The translations under genes and the position numbers were made by a program. Positions 34,100 to 44,194 of a DNA stretch of 64,000 nt are shown here, piece after piece. The stretch covers positions 210,001 to 274,000 of the forward strand of contig JACEFZ010027763.1 in assembly GCA_014155875.1 (NCBI GenBank). The letters run 5' to 3'. The notes below the pieces were generated by a model that was not told where the DNA came from, did no database searches, and saw only the letters and a list, made by a program, of their open reading frames with translations. The number at the start of each line of letters is the position of its first letter. Positions within the stretch are counted from its first letter, which is position 1. Origin of the DNA: Cepaea nemoralis. Taxonomy: Eukaryota > Mollusca > Gastropoda > Stylommatophora > Helicidae.

Positions 34100-35001
34100 A
34101 TGATAGAAAACATTCCTGGTATTGAAAAAAAGAACACTCAGCATGAAACCGAAAGAAGAGAAATAACCCTAAACTACATAAAAGAACATTACCCAAGCAG
34201 CAATTGGACCCATGCATATACAGATGGATCAGCCAAAAATTCAGTAGAGAATGGACGAGGAGGAATTCTCCTAAATTTAAAAAATGGAGTGAAAAAAACA
34301 CAGTCAGTGGCAACTGGAAAGTTTTCAAGTAACTTCAAAGCGGAGGTAGAGGCTCTGAAAACTGCAGCAGAAATGCTCTTGATGGAGGAAAATAAAGAGA
34401 CGCAAATAGCTATCTTCACAGATGCAAAGTCAGCTGTCTCAATACTGAAGAGCAATAACAGCACAGAAATAGCTGACCTAAGAGCAGCACTCCATGGTCT
34501 ATGCCAGAAATCCAAAAAAGTTGTAATACAGTGGATACCATCACAATTGCAGTATACCTGGAAATGAAGAGGCTGACAGACTGGCAAAAGAGGGCGGACG
34601 ACTACCACAGCCTGACATAGACATAACCTATAATGAGGCAAAGAGGTTGATAAAAAGCACTTATAGAACCAAATGGGAATCAGAGCATCCAGGCCACCAG
34701 AAGGATGATGCATATTACAAACTCGACCGAAGAGAACAAGTAGCAATCTTCAGACTCCGCACAGGACACAACAGGTTGAAATACCACTTGTTCAACAACT
34801 AAAGATAGGAGATACAGATGAATGTAATTGTGGAACTGGTAAAATGACAGCAAAACATTTGCTGCAAGAGTGCCCAATATATGCAGAACAGAGAAAGATA
34901 TTTTGGCCCACACCTGCTTCATTCGAGGACAAGCTCTATGGAGATATCAACAAGCTCAAGTCGACTGCAGCTTACTTTAACTGTATTCAGGTTGACATTT
35001 A
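34100..35001 (+). pseudogene. LINE-I RNase H domain and C-terminal Cys/His segment
   Basis: The RNase H acidic residues lie in HAYTDGSAKN (about 34213), FKAEVEALKTAAEML (about 34338) and IFTDAKSAVSIL (about 34414). A shift near 34555 separates them from the last motif (EEADRLAKEGG, about 34566). A second shift after 34800 leads to DECNCGTGKMTAKHLLQECP (about 34817-34876), the CxC...H...C motif found after RNase H in this LINE group, and the frame ends at 34999-35001. Confidence 0.85.
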
Positions 35002-35080
35002 AATGTACATGAAGAAGTATTTAGACTGCCACACTTCATTACCACAGGCATGTCGGTTACACAAGCCACCCAGAGGCATG

Positions 35081-35353
35081 AAATGGAATATTGCTTGGAT
35101 AGCAAATCCATTACGTGGAAAGTCCGAATCGAAAGCTCACTGTGTGGGCTTCAAAAAAGGTGGAAAAAGTGTCCTAGTGGCACAAAATGGAATATTGCTT
35201 GGATAGCAAATCCACTACGTGGAAAGTCCGAATCGAAAGCTCACTGTGTGGGCTTCAAATAAGGTGGAAAAAGTGTCCTAGTGGCACGAAATGGAATATT
35301 GCTTGGATAGCAAATCCATTACGTGGAAAGTCCGAGTCGAAAGCTCACTGTGT
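35081..35353 (+). repeat. 104-bp tandem triplication in LINE-I 3' region
   Basis: The word AAATGGAATATTGCTTGG starts at 35081, 35185 and 35289, exactly 104 bp apart. The first two units are nearly identical and the third is cut at about 35353. Because 104 is not a multiple of three, it is unlikely to be coding. Confidence 0.9.
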
Positions 35354-35810
35354 GGATGTCATCTGCAAACTGCATTCTTCTGGCTTCTGGAAGAACAGCC
35401 TATGGTGAACGGAAGGCCCAATATACGGAAGTGAGGCTAAGCAGCCATGTGCAGGACGTGACGATTCCTTGGGTGAGCCCAGTACCAGAGCGGTGTGTGA
35501 TGGCTCTGCAATTATGGAAGCCTCCTTGGATGGCGGGGAATGCCCATGGTCTGCCCCTGCCTTCCCTTGAGGGCCGACCAGGATGCCTTTGGCTGTTCTA
35601 TATGGGCCAGCTGGGATGGGAGATAACACCACAACAGTGAGAGTCTAACGTCCTAAGAAACCCCCGGGAAGGTTAACCCGGTCAACAAATGCCCGCAGAA
35701 GTCGGATGTGTCGGCCTAATGGCGCAAGAACGCAGCTCTGCTGTAAACAGGCACAACGCAATCACGTCCGAAAAAAAACTCCGGATGAACGAAGAATTAG
35801 AAGAAGAACC

Positions 35811-36292
35811 TTCCTTGATGCTTTATAAACCTAAAGCTTCATGAGCACTTTCCACGAAAACACGTATTGAATTTCACGAGGACTAGACACCGTCGCTGCT
35901 TTACGGCCTGATGCAAGCGAAGAGACATGACAAATCCGACACCTGTAAATTTTGACGATGTTTGATCAAGCGGACACAGATGGAAATAAATTTAGCAGAG
36001 TGAAATGAAACAATTCAAGCTCTCAGTGGGTCGACTTAAGACGCAATAAACATATAGTTGTGAAGGGACATGATCACATGCGGCACCTGGTTTTATATAT
36101 GGCACATGTGTTCTCCGTAAACACTGAACATAGGTAGATCATATTGTGACTAACAGAGCACCGAGTGGGTAGAAAAATAAACAAAGCTATGGCGAAAGTA
36201 AAAGAACAAATTTTAAAAAGACAACAATAACAACACGTGTTCACACCTTGATGTGTTTTAGGTATATTATATAACAGCGCCATTTCTTAAAA
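35811..36292. other. No recognisable feature
   Basis: AT-rich sequence without a supported feature. Confidence 0.4.
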
Positions 36293-36452
36293 TACCGATC
36301 GGCACTCGATGGGTTATAGCATCACGCCAGTGGTCAATTACTTTCCAGAACAGTTCTTAGTAACCGTGTTAAGTTGTTAAAGAAAAAATCCTAGCCTCAA
36401 TGGGGATTTGAACACTTGATCACCAGGCCGACAAACACACTTTGTAGCCACC
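36293..36452 (-). repeat. SINE S2, minus copy
   Basis: On the minus strand a tRNA-like head (GGGTGGCTACAAAGTG, then GTTCAAATCCCC as B box at about 36410) leads to the S2 3' block CCCATCGAGTGCCGATCGG at about 36300. It is shorter than the plus copies. Confidence 0.65.
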
Positions 36453-37172
36453 CAGTTATAGTGGATCCCTTGGCTAGAGAGCTAGACGACATACGGTTCA
36501 ATCAAAAGTATTTCTTTTACTTGGTCGTCACTTGGGTGTCAGGTCTTAGCTATAACTGAGCTATCGTATGACAGTAGACAATACAACTTGCTTCCTGTTA
36601 GCGCATAATGTTGGGTAGCGCTCACCAAACCCGACACCCCACATTGTGCCAACGGCTCCGGGCGGTGGAGTGTAATTGGGAGGGTACAAACCTTACCCTA
36701 GTGCAAGGGAATGCAACCTAAAGACTAAATGTCATGGCATGGCATGGCAGACCAGGCCTTAAGGCTTGGTCGGCAACTGATCTAGGATGGAAGCTCCAAT
36801 CGGCGGACAGATAGAGCATTGCTTTGCTGATCCGGCAGCTTCTGCAGCTTGTTTTGTTCCAGGTTACTTTTCCTCTGGAGTAAACTAGGCAGACCGAGAG
36901 AGGGATCATGATGCAAGGGCAACACATGGTCTCTAAACTCAGCCCAGGCTTTGTGTTATGGAGAGGTATAACTCAATTTTACAAACTGTCGTTTGTCAAG
37001 ACAGCAAGGTGCCAGTCAGTCAGTCTCCTGTGGAATAGTTTTGCACGGAATGCTATACTTTGTGAGTTTAGTATTTTCACTATCTGTTTTGTTTAAACTG
37101 TTTGTTTCTTTGTTTGTTTGTTTTATTTTCACTGCAAAAAAGTCTGTCGAAATGTTTCATATTTCATCTCGT
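36453..37172. other. No clear feature; contains a motif shared with a LINE-D 3' end
   Basis: The words ACAAACTGTCG and GTCAAGACAGCAAGGTGCCA (36984-37015) match 48665-48698, just after the LINE-D copy at 47901. This suggests a stray LINE-D 3' end here. A GGCAT triplet repeat lies at 36733-36748. Confidence 0.45.
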
Positions 37173-37185
37173 ATTTAGTCAGGAT

Positions 37186-37410
37186 TATTTGGGCATGTTA
37201 TGAGAAGAAATGATTTGTAGAACTTGGTGACAACTGGTAAGATAGAGGGGAACAGACCAAGGGGAGACCTGGAAGCAAGTACCTGGATGGCTTGGCCTTG
37301 TGGCATGGTCGAGACAGAAACACGGAGCTGATCCACGACTCTGGTGATCGAGTGAGATGGCAAAACATGACCGCCCACGCTTACCGGCATGGCACATGAT
37401 GGATGGATGG
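37186..37410 (+). mobile_element. LINE-C 3' end, 225-bp 5'-truncated insertion
   Basis: Flanked by a perfect 13-bp duplication ATTTAGTCAGGAT (37173-37185 and 37411-37423). It encodes degenerate HVMRRND, LVTTGK, GSKYLDGLA and ELIHDSGDRVRWQNM, ending in ATGG repeats. Boundaries are firm. Confidence 0.85.
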
Positions 37411-37423
37411 ATTTAGTCAGGAT

Positions 37424-38054
37424 AATTATTGTTGCACTCCGGGCAAGCCTATGGCATTCTCCATCTTCCCCTCAAATCTCAGCAAGCGAATATCGACTGA
37501 TCGTAAGCGCTCTGTGTTGGTCAATCAAATATCTTGTGCTCTTGACAAAATGTCCAAGTCTGGTGACTCTCATGTTAACTCCCATCTCCCCCATTCTGGA
37601 CAAGGAAGCCAATTCCCAAGTTCTCTTAGACTCATCAGTTCGACCAGCGTCTCGTATGGCTTGATAATGTCTGGCCCATCCATTGTGCTCTTTCTCGCCC
37701 GATCATCTCCGTATTCCCCAACCGATCAGGTCACTGGTTGACTTTCACTCCTGAGTGTCCCGGTACATAGGTACTTGTTAATTTGACCGACCGTCATGTG
37801 TTCAGTGTTTCCAGCCATTCTTGAGATACGGGTCCAGTCTGGACCTTCTTGAGCATGTTCATTGAGTCGCTCAGTATGCATGCGTTTAAACAATTTTGCG
37901 TGATGTGATTACGTCTGAGCAAGTCTAATGGTTCTATGATTCCTAGTGATGTTTAATTAAAATCCACGTGTCTTTAGTTGCAATAACGCCTTGCTGTACC
38001 AACAGGTGGTTAGTTGCAGCAGAGGTTTTACTACTGTCCGTGCGATTACATAAC
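37424..38054. other. No recognisable feature
   Basis: Short open frames only. No domain or repeat family recognised. Confidence 0.4.
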
Positions 38055-38252
38055 AATAGATGGTATGCTAGTATTATTTATCGCTATTTTCAAGCACTCA
38101 ATGACGAAAAATCAATATTATTTCTTGCTATATTTAAACAATGATTGACGGAAGACCAGATTTTTTTGCAACGTCATTCGCAACTACGAGCGCTAACAAG
38201 ACAAGTCACCTGAATAAGTCAAGAAGCCTAATAAGGGGGGGGGGGGGGGGGA

Positions 38253-39260
38253 ATGGCATGTCGCAAGAACACCAAAAGACACGCGGTATCCAAGATGTGC
38301 AGCGTGGGAGCCGACAAGAAGACGAGCGGAGTGAATCTACCTGCGAGCTGCAGCAAACAAGAAAAACCTCAAGCAACCTCTAAAGAAGTTACCACGGGGA
38401 AGGACGACGACAACCCACCACAAACAAGAGCCAAACCTACTGAGAAGCAGAGGGAGAAGAAAAACATCAGAGTCGGAAACACCGACTCACCGACAATCAA
38501 GTGGGTTGTCAAGCGTATCCAAGTTGACCTGTTAGACGAAGAAATCCTGAAGCAGCTTCGAGAACAGAAATTCAACATCCGATTTTTGAAGGCAGAACGG
38601 CTCCTCACCTACTCCAGGATTCCTACAACCTTGGCGGTGGAGACGACAGAGGGCAGCGAGATGCCAACAAAAGTTTCAATCAATAAGAAAATACAACATC
38701 CAGAGAGATTCATTCCAAGAGTCAACCAATGTTCCAGATGCCAGAGGGCCGGCCACAGCAGAGCAGCGTGTCGCAGCAAAACGGAAATCTGCCGGTACTG
38801 CGCCGATCACCACGCCTTCAAGGAGTGTCCGCTGGTCAAGCTGGACACGGACTTCCGAGCACCCAACAACAAAAGAAAGTGCGCCAACTGTCTAGGCATG
38901 CATGGAGCAGGATACTTGGCCTGTCCGGACCTGCAACGACACAGAGACGTGTTAAAGTTTGCCATCAACACAAAGACACCATACAACGAAGCAAGGCGGA
39001 GGTGCGAGACAGCCACAAGCATCTCACAAGCGGAAAAAGCTCAACTGCAAGACCAGATAGATGAGCTAAAGAAGCAAATCAAGCTATTTCAAACACCGGC
39101 ACCGACCAGTGACAATGAAAAGCTGCTGGCTGAAATACAGGAGATACAGCGAAACATCAAGCAAGACGTGGAACATATGGCACAGACGACAAAGAAGAAT
39201 GAAGGGATTCTTCGGGACATCAAAGCGGAAATGCTAAAAAGGGATCTAACCCAAAGCTAA
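38253..39260 (+). CDS. LINE ORF1-like protein with three zinc knuckles
   Basis: A 335-codon uninterrupted frame, the longest in the window. Residues ~75-145 hold a divergent RNA-binding-type region (IQVDLLDEEILKQLREQKFN, then IRFLKAERLL) like that preceding the knuckles in Jockey/I ORF1 proteins. Three Cys/His knuckles follow at residues ~161-220: CSRCQRAGHSRAAC (CX2CX4HX4C), CRYCADHHAFKEC and CANCLGMHGAGYLAC (both with shortened spacing). The C-terminus is a charged coiled coil (EKAQLQDQIDELKKQIKLFQ). The role in relatives is binding the LINE RNA in a ribonucleoprotein. The ATG sits 1 bp after a 17-G run; an upstream frame from 38141 passes through the run, so slippage could change the N-terminus. 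Retroviral Gag is unlikely because there is no protease, RT or LTR. Confidence 0.7.
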   Translation: MACRKNTKRHAVSKMCSVGADKKTSGVNLPASCSKQEKPQATSKEVTTGKDDDNPPQTRAKPTEKQREKKNIRVGNTDSPTIKWVVKRIQVDLLDEEILKQLREQKFNIRFLKAERLLTYSRIPTTLAVETTEGSEMPTKVSINKKIQHPERFIPRVNQCSRCQRAGHSRAACRSKTEICRYCADHHAFKECPLVKLDTDFRAPNNKRKCANCLGMHGAGYLACPDLQRHRDVLKFAINTKTPYNEARRRCETATSISQAEKAQLQDQIDELKKQIKLFQTPAPTSDNEKLLAEIQEIQRNIKQDVEHMAQTTKKNEGILRDIKAEMLKRDLTQS

Positions 39261-39805
39261 CCAGCTGAAGCCATGGAAATGATCACATAAAAGCCGCAAG
39301 ATGAAACCCACCAAAAGGCCGAGACGTTACCGTACTCCAAGAAATCCAAGAGGAAACCGATATACCACCGGACCACTGGAGAAGTCATAGAGGAGGAGAG
39401 TGACGGCAGCACAGATTACCCTCTTCCAATGACCCTGGAGGAGCACCTAGGAACGGCTAGAATGAATGAACTCGAGCTAGCAGAATACAATAGGCAAATG
39501 GAAAGAAAAGACTCGAAATGGCAAACAGGCGCAAGAGAATCGAAAGGGAGAGGGAAGAGATATTACGCAAACAAGAAAATGAAAACGTCGAAAAGCTCCT
39601 ACAGAAAATACACAAAAAAAGGAGGCAAAAATACCAAATAAAATGTCCTCTTAAGGACTGCAACCAGTCAAGCCAGACGAACCAGCAGCGTTCACTAACA
39701 ACAGACACCACCAGAGGAGACGGGAACAAAGGACAGCCGTCGACCAATCACCCAACTGACGTCACAGACACAAACGGTTACATCCGAGATAGGACTTACT
39801 CGTAA
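39261..39805 (+). pseudogene. Frame-shifted C-terminal part of the ORF1-like protein
   Basis: After the stop at 39260 the same frame continues with two stops and then reads LPMTLEEHLGTARMNELELA. Near 39515 the coding sense moves to another frame (ERKDSK to MANRRKRIEREREEILRK), giving a long basic coiled coil and a Thr-rich tail that ends at 39805. It looks like the rest of an original ORF1 of about 500 codons. Confidence 0.5.
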
Positions 39806-39985
39806 GAGCGCACAAGACAAGAAACAAGGTAAAAATACCCACAACAACCACGGATCTCAACAATAACCACCGCTGAGGAATAAGGTTAGACGAGACCGAA
39901 TTTGGAATTTTTTTTTCGAGAATTGGAAATGGAAGACCAGTATTATTTGTCGCTATTGTCAGGTACTCAGTGACGGAATTTGTTT

Positions 39986-40584
39986 TAAAAAATTTCTTTT
40001 TTTTTTGGTGTGGCCACTTTTAGGCCAGCCCTTTTTGCTCGCTTCTGCTCGTTGTCTGTCTACTGGCAAGTAGACTCCATGACTGTAATTGTCTCATGGC
40101 GCTTTTTCTGTGGTCCGTATTTAATGGATAAAAATCCGCGCCATGATTTATTATCTTCTGAATACTTTGCTATCAAATCTTGATTGCTTGTCCATGTTTG
40201 CTAGCCAATCGCTCTCTGCAACTCTCGCGCTAAAGTCACAAGTTCAATTAAGAGCATAACAGAACTCCACGCTGTTTTCATCACGCATTTCACAACGCCA
40301 TATTTACGACGGTTTAACTTGCATCTAATCACACAGTTATTCGCAACTAATAGACGAACAGATGCTATCACTCAAAACTAAAATATAATATGCAAACGGC
40401 ACTAGGCTTGTGCCAGTTTAGCACTCGTTCCGACATGTCGGACCTGGAAAGCGTCTTCACCCGTAATCCCCAGTTCAACACGAGGATTGTCTTCTCGTCG
40501 CACTCGTTTTAAAGCGTGCTCCACGTATCAACAAACAATCGTGCAGGTGTGAGTTTCCTTCATACCTTACCCACTCCCTGAAAA
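39986..40584. other. Unassigned insert in the minisatellite
   Basis: About 600 bp of more CpG-containing sequence between two minisatellite blocks, starting after a T-rich stretch with the near-palindrome TGGCCACTTTTAGGCCA (about 40011-40027). No ORF or tRNA boxes recognised. Probably a non-coding element or an untranslated region of one. Confidence 0.4.
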
Positions 40585-40704
40585 TTATTTCTTGCTATAT
40601 TTAACCAATGACTGACGGAAGACCAGTATTATTTGTAACTATTTTTCAGGCACTTAGTGACGAAATTTTTTTTTTTTTTTTTCATTAAAAAAAACAATGT
40701 TTGT

Positions 40705-40925
40705 AGCATGTTATAGGGAAGAAATTACTTGGAGAACTTGGTGACAACTGACAAGATCGAAGGGAAGAGACCAAGGGGAAGACCGAGAAGTAAATACCTG
40801 GATGGCTTGGTCGTGTGGTTGTTGAAACAGGAACACGGAGCTGATCCAAGACTCTAGTGATCGAGTGAGATGGCAAAACATGACCGCCCACGCTTATTGG
40901 CATGGCACATGATGGATAGATGGAT
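40705..40925 (+). mobile_element. LINE-C 3' end, short insertion in minisatellite
   Basis: It begins at degenerate GCATGTTATAG (HVM block), and contains NLVTT, RPRGRPRSKYLDGL and an ELIQDS analogue, ending in ATGG-like repeats followed directly by minisatellite sequence. The flanking words are similar (GTGACGAAATT and GTGACGGAATT), but the target is repetitive so a duplication cannot be claimed. Confidence 0.75.
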
Positions 40926-40965
40926 GAGTGACGGAATTCCAGTATTATTCATCTCTATTTTCAAG

Positions 40966-41648
40966 TGAAAAAAATGGGCCTTAGTTTAAATAATAGAAAG
41001 ACAGAAGTCATTGTGATATCAAAGAAACAGACTGTGCCTAAATGTGCAATTACAATAAATGAAGTTATTTTGGGCAAGTGCAGATATCAAGGCACACGGA
41101 TACCATCAGATGGAAGAAGCATCATTGAGATAAAGACAGAACAGGACAAGCAAAACCTGCATTCTATCAAATGAAGACAATTTATTGCAATAACTCACAG
41201 TCCTTGAAAGTTAGATAAAGAGTTCTTGCATGTTACATAGAACAAGTTTTAACATACGGTTGCGAATCCTGGACAATTAGTAAATAGGCGAATAAATCCA
41301 TGGAAGCCTTGGAGATATGGTTTTATAAAAGAATACAAAAATATTAATTGGACAGCCAAAGTGAGCAATCAGGACGTTTCAAGGGAAGCTAAGTCGCAAA
41401 GACAACATCACAAACATCAGAAAAAGGCAGCCATTGGACAAAAACTGGAACATGTTGTGACAACCGGAAATATTTGTGGAAAGAGAGATAGAGGAAGACA
41501 GCGTAAGAAGTTTCTTGACAATCCTGTGTCATGGCACGGAAAGAGAGTCAACACACGAATTGATCCATGACGTCGGAGATCTTAATTTGTGGAGAGGCAT
41601 GATTGCCCACGCCAGCCGGCAAGGAACTGGATGCTGGTGATGATGGTG
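40966..41648 (+). mobile_element. LINE-C, longest copy (683 bp), 5'-truncated
   Basis: Flanked by the 9-bp duplication ATTTTCAAG (40957-40965 and 41649-41657). It encodes the RT thumb region (GLSLNNRKTEVIVISKK, then a degenerate YLGS-type block with IPSDGRSIIEIKTE), a decayed YGCESWT block near 41260, and the C-terminal RRQRKKFLDN. Multiple stops. The tail is a GATG repeat. Confidence 0.8.
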
Positions 41649-42235
41649 ATTTTCAAGCACTCAGTGATGGACTTCCAGTATTATTTGTCGTCATATTCCA
41701 GCACTCAAAGTCAGATTTCCAGTATTATTTGTAGCTATTTCCAAGCACTCATTGACAGAATACGAGTATTATATGTTGCTATTTTCCAGCACTCATCGAT
41801 GATGACAGCATTGGTTGTCGATATATCCAAGCGCTCGTGTTGGAATATTATTAGTGTGTGTGTATGTGTGTGTCGATATTTTCAAACAGTAGGTGAAGAC
41901 AGACAATTATTGAATACCAATTTCTTCTAGCGTTCGTGATGGAATACTAATTCGTGGTCGATAGTTTCCCACATATATACATATATAACTTCAGATATAA
42001 AACGTCAACCTTTTCCATTGAGCGGCAACCATGAAAAACAAGTAACCGTCAGTACAGAGTTAGATGTTAGATAGCAGACATATCATCCTTTGAGCTTTGA
42101 GAGACTGTTGGTGTGCAGTACGCCACTTAAGATGACTGGAAAAGAACTCATATTTTACCAGAATAAATTTAGACTGACTCTGGTAGTTAAGACTCCACAA
42201 TTCCAGTTTAAGTAAACTATATGGTTCGAATTTAG

Positions 42236-42433
42236 TTCCAGTGGGAGGCACGCCTTCCAGCCTTGTGGTCATTTGATCGAATTCGCATCTGTGGGGCTTT
42301 TTGTTTAAATTGACCTGGCCTCCTAGGTCGGCACAGCATGAAATATAAATAAAGACGGCAGAATTGTTGCTGACCACATCACCCAACGAGTGCTAACTGA
42401 TCTATACAAATATGGGTTTCACACCAAATGTTC
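42236..42433 (+). repeat. SINE S2, plus copy
   Basis: A degenerate tRNA-like head with B-box-like GATCGAATTCGC (about 42273) is followed by CACATCACCCAACGAGTGCT and AACTGATCTATACAAATATG, the best-preserved S2 3' end in the window. Confidence 0.75.
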
Positions 42434-42443
42434 AATACACCGT

Positions 42444-42869
42444 TAGAATATGTATAGAATTTGGTGGAACTGTGGTAAAGCTGTGAAAATGTAAACAATA
42501 TAATATAATACAAAGTAATGCAGCTTTACATAACAGAATTACGACTCATACAGGACGTTGCGGCGACTAGCCTTCATCGGCAAACAAATACATACACAAA
42601 ACACAACATATAGTCACATAGAAGAGCCTCTCATTGAGGCGTGATGACGGGATGAGAAAATAAAAAGATGAAAAAATGAAAGCAATGAAGAAAAAATTAA
42701 AATGTGAAAAAAAAAATGTTCGATGTAGTTACCGGAGGGTCTTCTCCGTGACTATATGTTGTGTTTTGTGTATGTATTTGTTTGCTGATGAAGGCTAGTT
42801 GCCGCAACTTCCTGTATGTGTTGTAATTCTGTTATGTAAAGCTGCATTACTGTGTGTTATTTTATATTG
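42444..42869. mobile_element. 426-bp foldback element with hammerhead-like motifs in its arms
   Basis: Flanked by the perfect 10-bp duplication AATACACCGT (42434-42443 and 42870-42879). Arms 42496-42627 and 42731-42869 are inverted repeats, about 95% identical over the inner ~100 bp (shared block GTAATGCAGCTTTACATAAC). The spacer is ~100 bp. Each arm, read outward on the appropriate strand, carries TTTGTTTG, then CTGATGAA or CCGATGAA, a GGC-loop-GCC hairpin and GCAAC. That is the layout of a hammerhead with one core change (GCAAC for GAAAC). No ORF. It may be a palindromic MITE or a rearranged Penelope-like terminal unit. Confidence 0.75.
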
Positions 42870-42989
42870 AATACACCGTAAGCCATTTTATAAGTGTCTG
42901 TGTTGTTTAATTACCAGTCATTTGGGTTTATCTATGTTTTGACATGCCGTTACATTTTTAGTTATACCTTAAACGAGTGGACTTCAAAT

Positions 42990-44010
42990 GAAAACCTTAA
43001 ATGTTTTTTTTTCCCTTGGTTAATATATTCTGAAATAGTAAAGACCAAATATACAATGTTTTCGATGTTGTTCACCACTTCGGTGAAAGCACGTCTCCAG
43101 TGCTTGGATTCCTGTAGATAAATATTCCTCTTGGTCGTGTGTGTAACCACTTATGCACCATCTGCTGTATTTCTTCATCGGACCAAAAAGTCTTTCCTCC
43201 CAGTGACTCTTTGAGATGACAAAACAGGTAGAAATCACTTGGGGCTAGGTCTGGCTAGAATGGGGGATGTGGTACACACTGCAAGTGGAGGAGTTCTATA
43301 GTTGCAATCACTGCACAAGGAAAAGGACACCTTTACTCAGACATCCACGTCGTTTGGATTTGATTGCAGTCAAAGGTGATTACTGATAATATATATATAT
43401 ACGTATCACTGGTGGCAGTTTTCCCTCTTAGGCATGTAGTGCTATAAAATAACGCCTCGTTCACCCCAAAAAGGACGTCAGCTTAACCTTCCCTGCAGAT
43501 GGCTGCTTACGAAATTTCTTTGGTTTCGATGAGGAGGGATGGTGCCATTCCTTGTCAGCTCTCTTCGTTTCCGACCCGTGCTAGTGAACCCAAGTTTCAT
43601 CTCCAGTAACAATTCTTGATAGGGAACCTTCTGCTGCAAATAACTGCAAAAGTTCTTGACAAGCATAAAGCTGTGGTTGTTTCAATTCTTGAGTAAGCTG
43701 CAGTGGACACATACCTTGCAGACACTTTGCGGTACTGTAGCACATCATGGATTATGTGGTGTTCTGAACCGTGACTTATGCCAAGATGTGTGGCAATGTC
43801 ACTCACAGTCAATCGGCGGTTTTCCTGTACGAGGCCATCCGATGTCTCCAATCGACTCCGGGGGTCACTACTCGGTGTGCCTGACAGGTAGTGAACGGTC
43901 TGTCACAGAAGTCACGCAGTTTTTGAACTTCTTACTTTACTCATACACTTGTTTAACTGATAGGCATGCATCACTATACTCGACTTTCATTCGCCGATGA
44001 ATTTCTATAG
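42990..44010 (-). pseudogene. Mariner transposase remnant
   Basis: On the minus strand: DGLVQENRRLTVSDIATHLG (helix-turn-helix 2, about 43840-43780), then SLSRIVTGDETWVH with the first catalytic Asp (about 43620), PSSSKPKKFRKQPSAGKV (about 43510), and after decay PDLAPSDFYLFCHLKESLGG (about 43250-43190), followed by the C-terminal block to about 43000. The D(X)34D-type middle Asp region is disrupted and there are several stops and shifts. Terminal repeats were not located. Confidence 0.8.
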
Positions 44011-44194
44011 GTTTCACCCATTCATTGATCAAAACACTGCTGCTCCTATTTGGTGCATGTCGAAAGAGGTGCGGTCATCTTTAAGCTGTCCTTACGTCCT
44101 TCTATGTTCGTCTGCACCGTGATGTCACCTGATCAACCCTCTTGACTTCCATAACAACACTGCTGACAGTTTGAAAGACAATGGCATGGTTATT

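Larger units (their letters stand above)
30870..35810 (+). mobile_element. LINE-I: nearly full-length non-LTR retrotransposon (endonuclease, RT, RNase H)
   Basis: A GC-richer 5' untranslated segment starts near 30875 (CCGTGCGTCCACCTTGACGA). It is followed by an apurinic-type endonuclease (31153-31941), RT (about 31980-34003), RNase H (34100-34720) and a C-terminal Cys/His motif (about 34820-34880). A long 3' segment carries a 104-bp triplicated unit (35081-35353) and ends in an A/G-rich GAATTAGAAGAAGAA tail near 35810. This domain order fits RNase H-bearing LINEs of the I/Ingi type. There is no separate upstream ORF1. At least four frameshifts or stops interrupt the polyprotein, so the copy is inactive, but the long open stretches suggest a fairly recent insertion. 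End coordinates are approximate. Confidence 0.85.
38160..39930 (+). mobile_element. ORF1-only (Gag-like) retroelement
   Basis: Inserted in the 44-bp minisatellite, with the word GGAAGACCAG on both sides (38150-38159 and 39931-39940). This is a likely 10-bp duplication, although a tandem-repeat target makes it less certain. The insert carries an ORF1-type protein (38253-39260) and a frame-shifted continuation (to 39805) but no RT, endonuclease or RNase H. It has a 17-G run just before the ATG and a T8 run near the right end. It is best read as a LINE ORF1-only derivative or a 3'-deleted LINE. Confidence 0.65.
38055..41955. repeat. 44-bp minisatellite, broken up by insertions
   Basis: Units have the landmarks CCAGTATTATTTGTCGCTAT, TTTTCAAGCACTCA and GTGACGGAA. 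Remaining blocks are 38055-38159, 39931-39985, 40585-40665, 40926-40965 and 41649-41955; the last holds four successive units of 44, 44, 44 and 42 bp. Between the blocks lie the ORF1-only element, an unassigned insert (39986-40584) and two LINE-C copies. The tandem array must have existed before these insertions. Confidence 0.8.

Noticed and set aside
38253..39260. Retroviral or LTR-retrotransposon Gag
   Set aside because: No protease, integrase, primer-binding site or LTR is present nearby. Three knuckles after an RNA-binding-type region match LINE ORF1 better.
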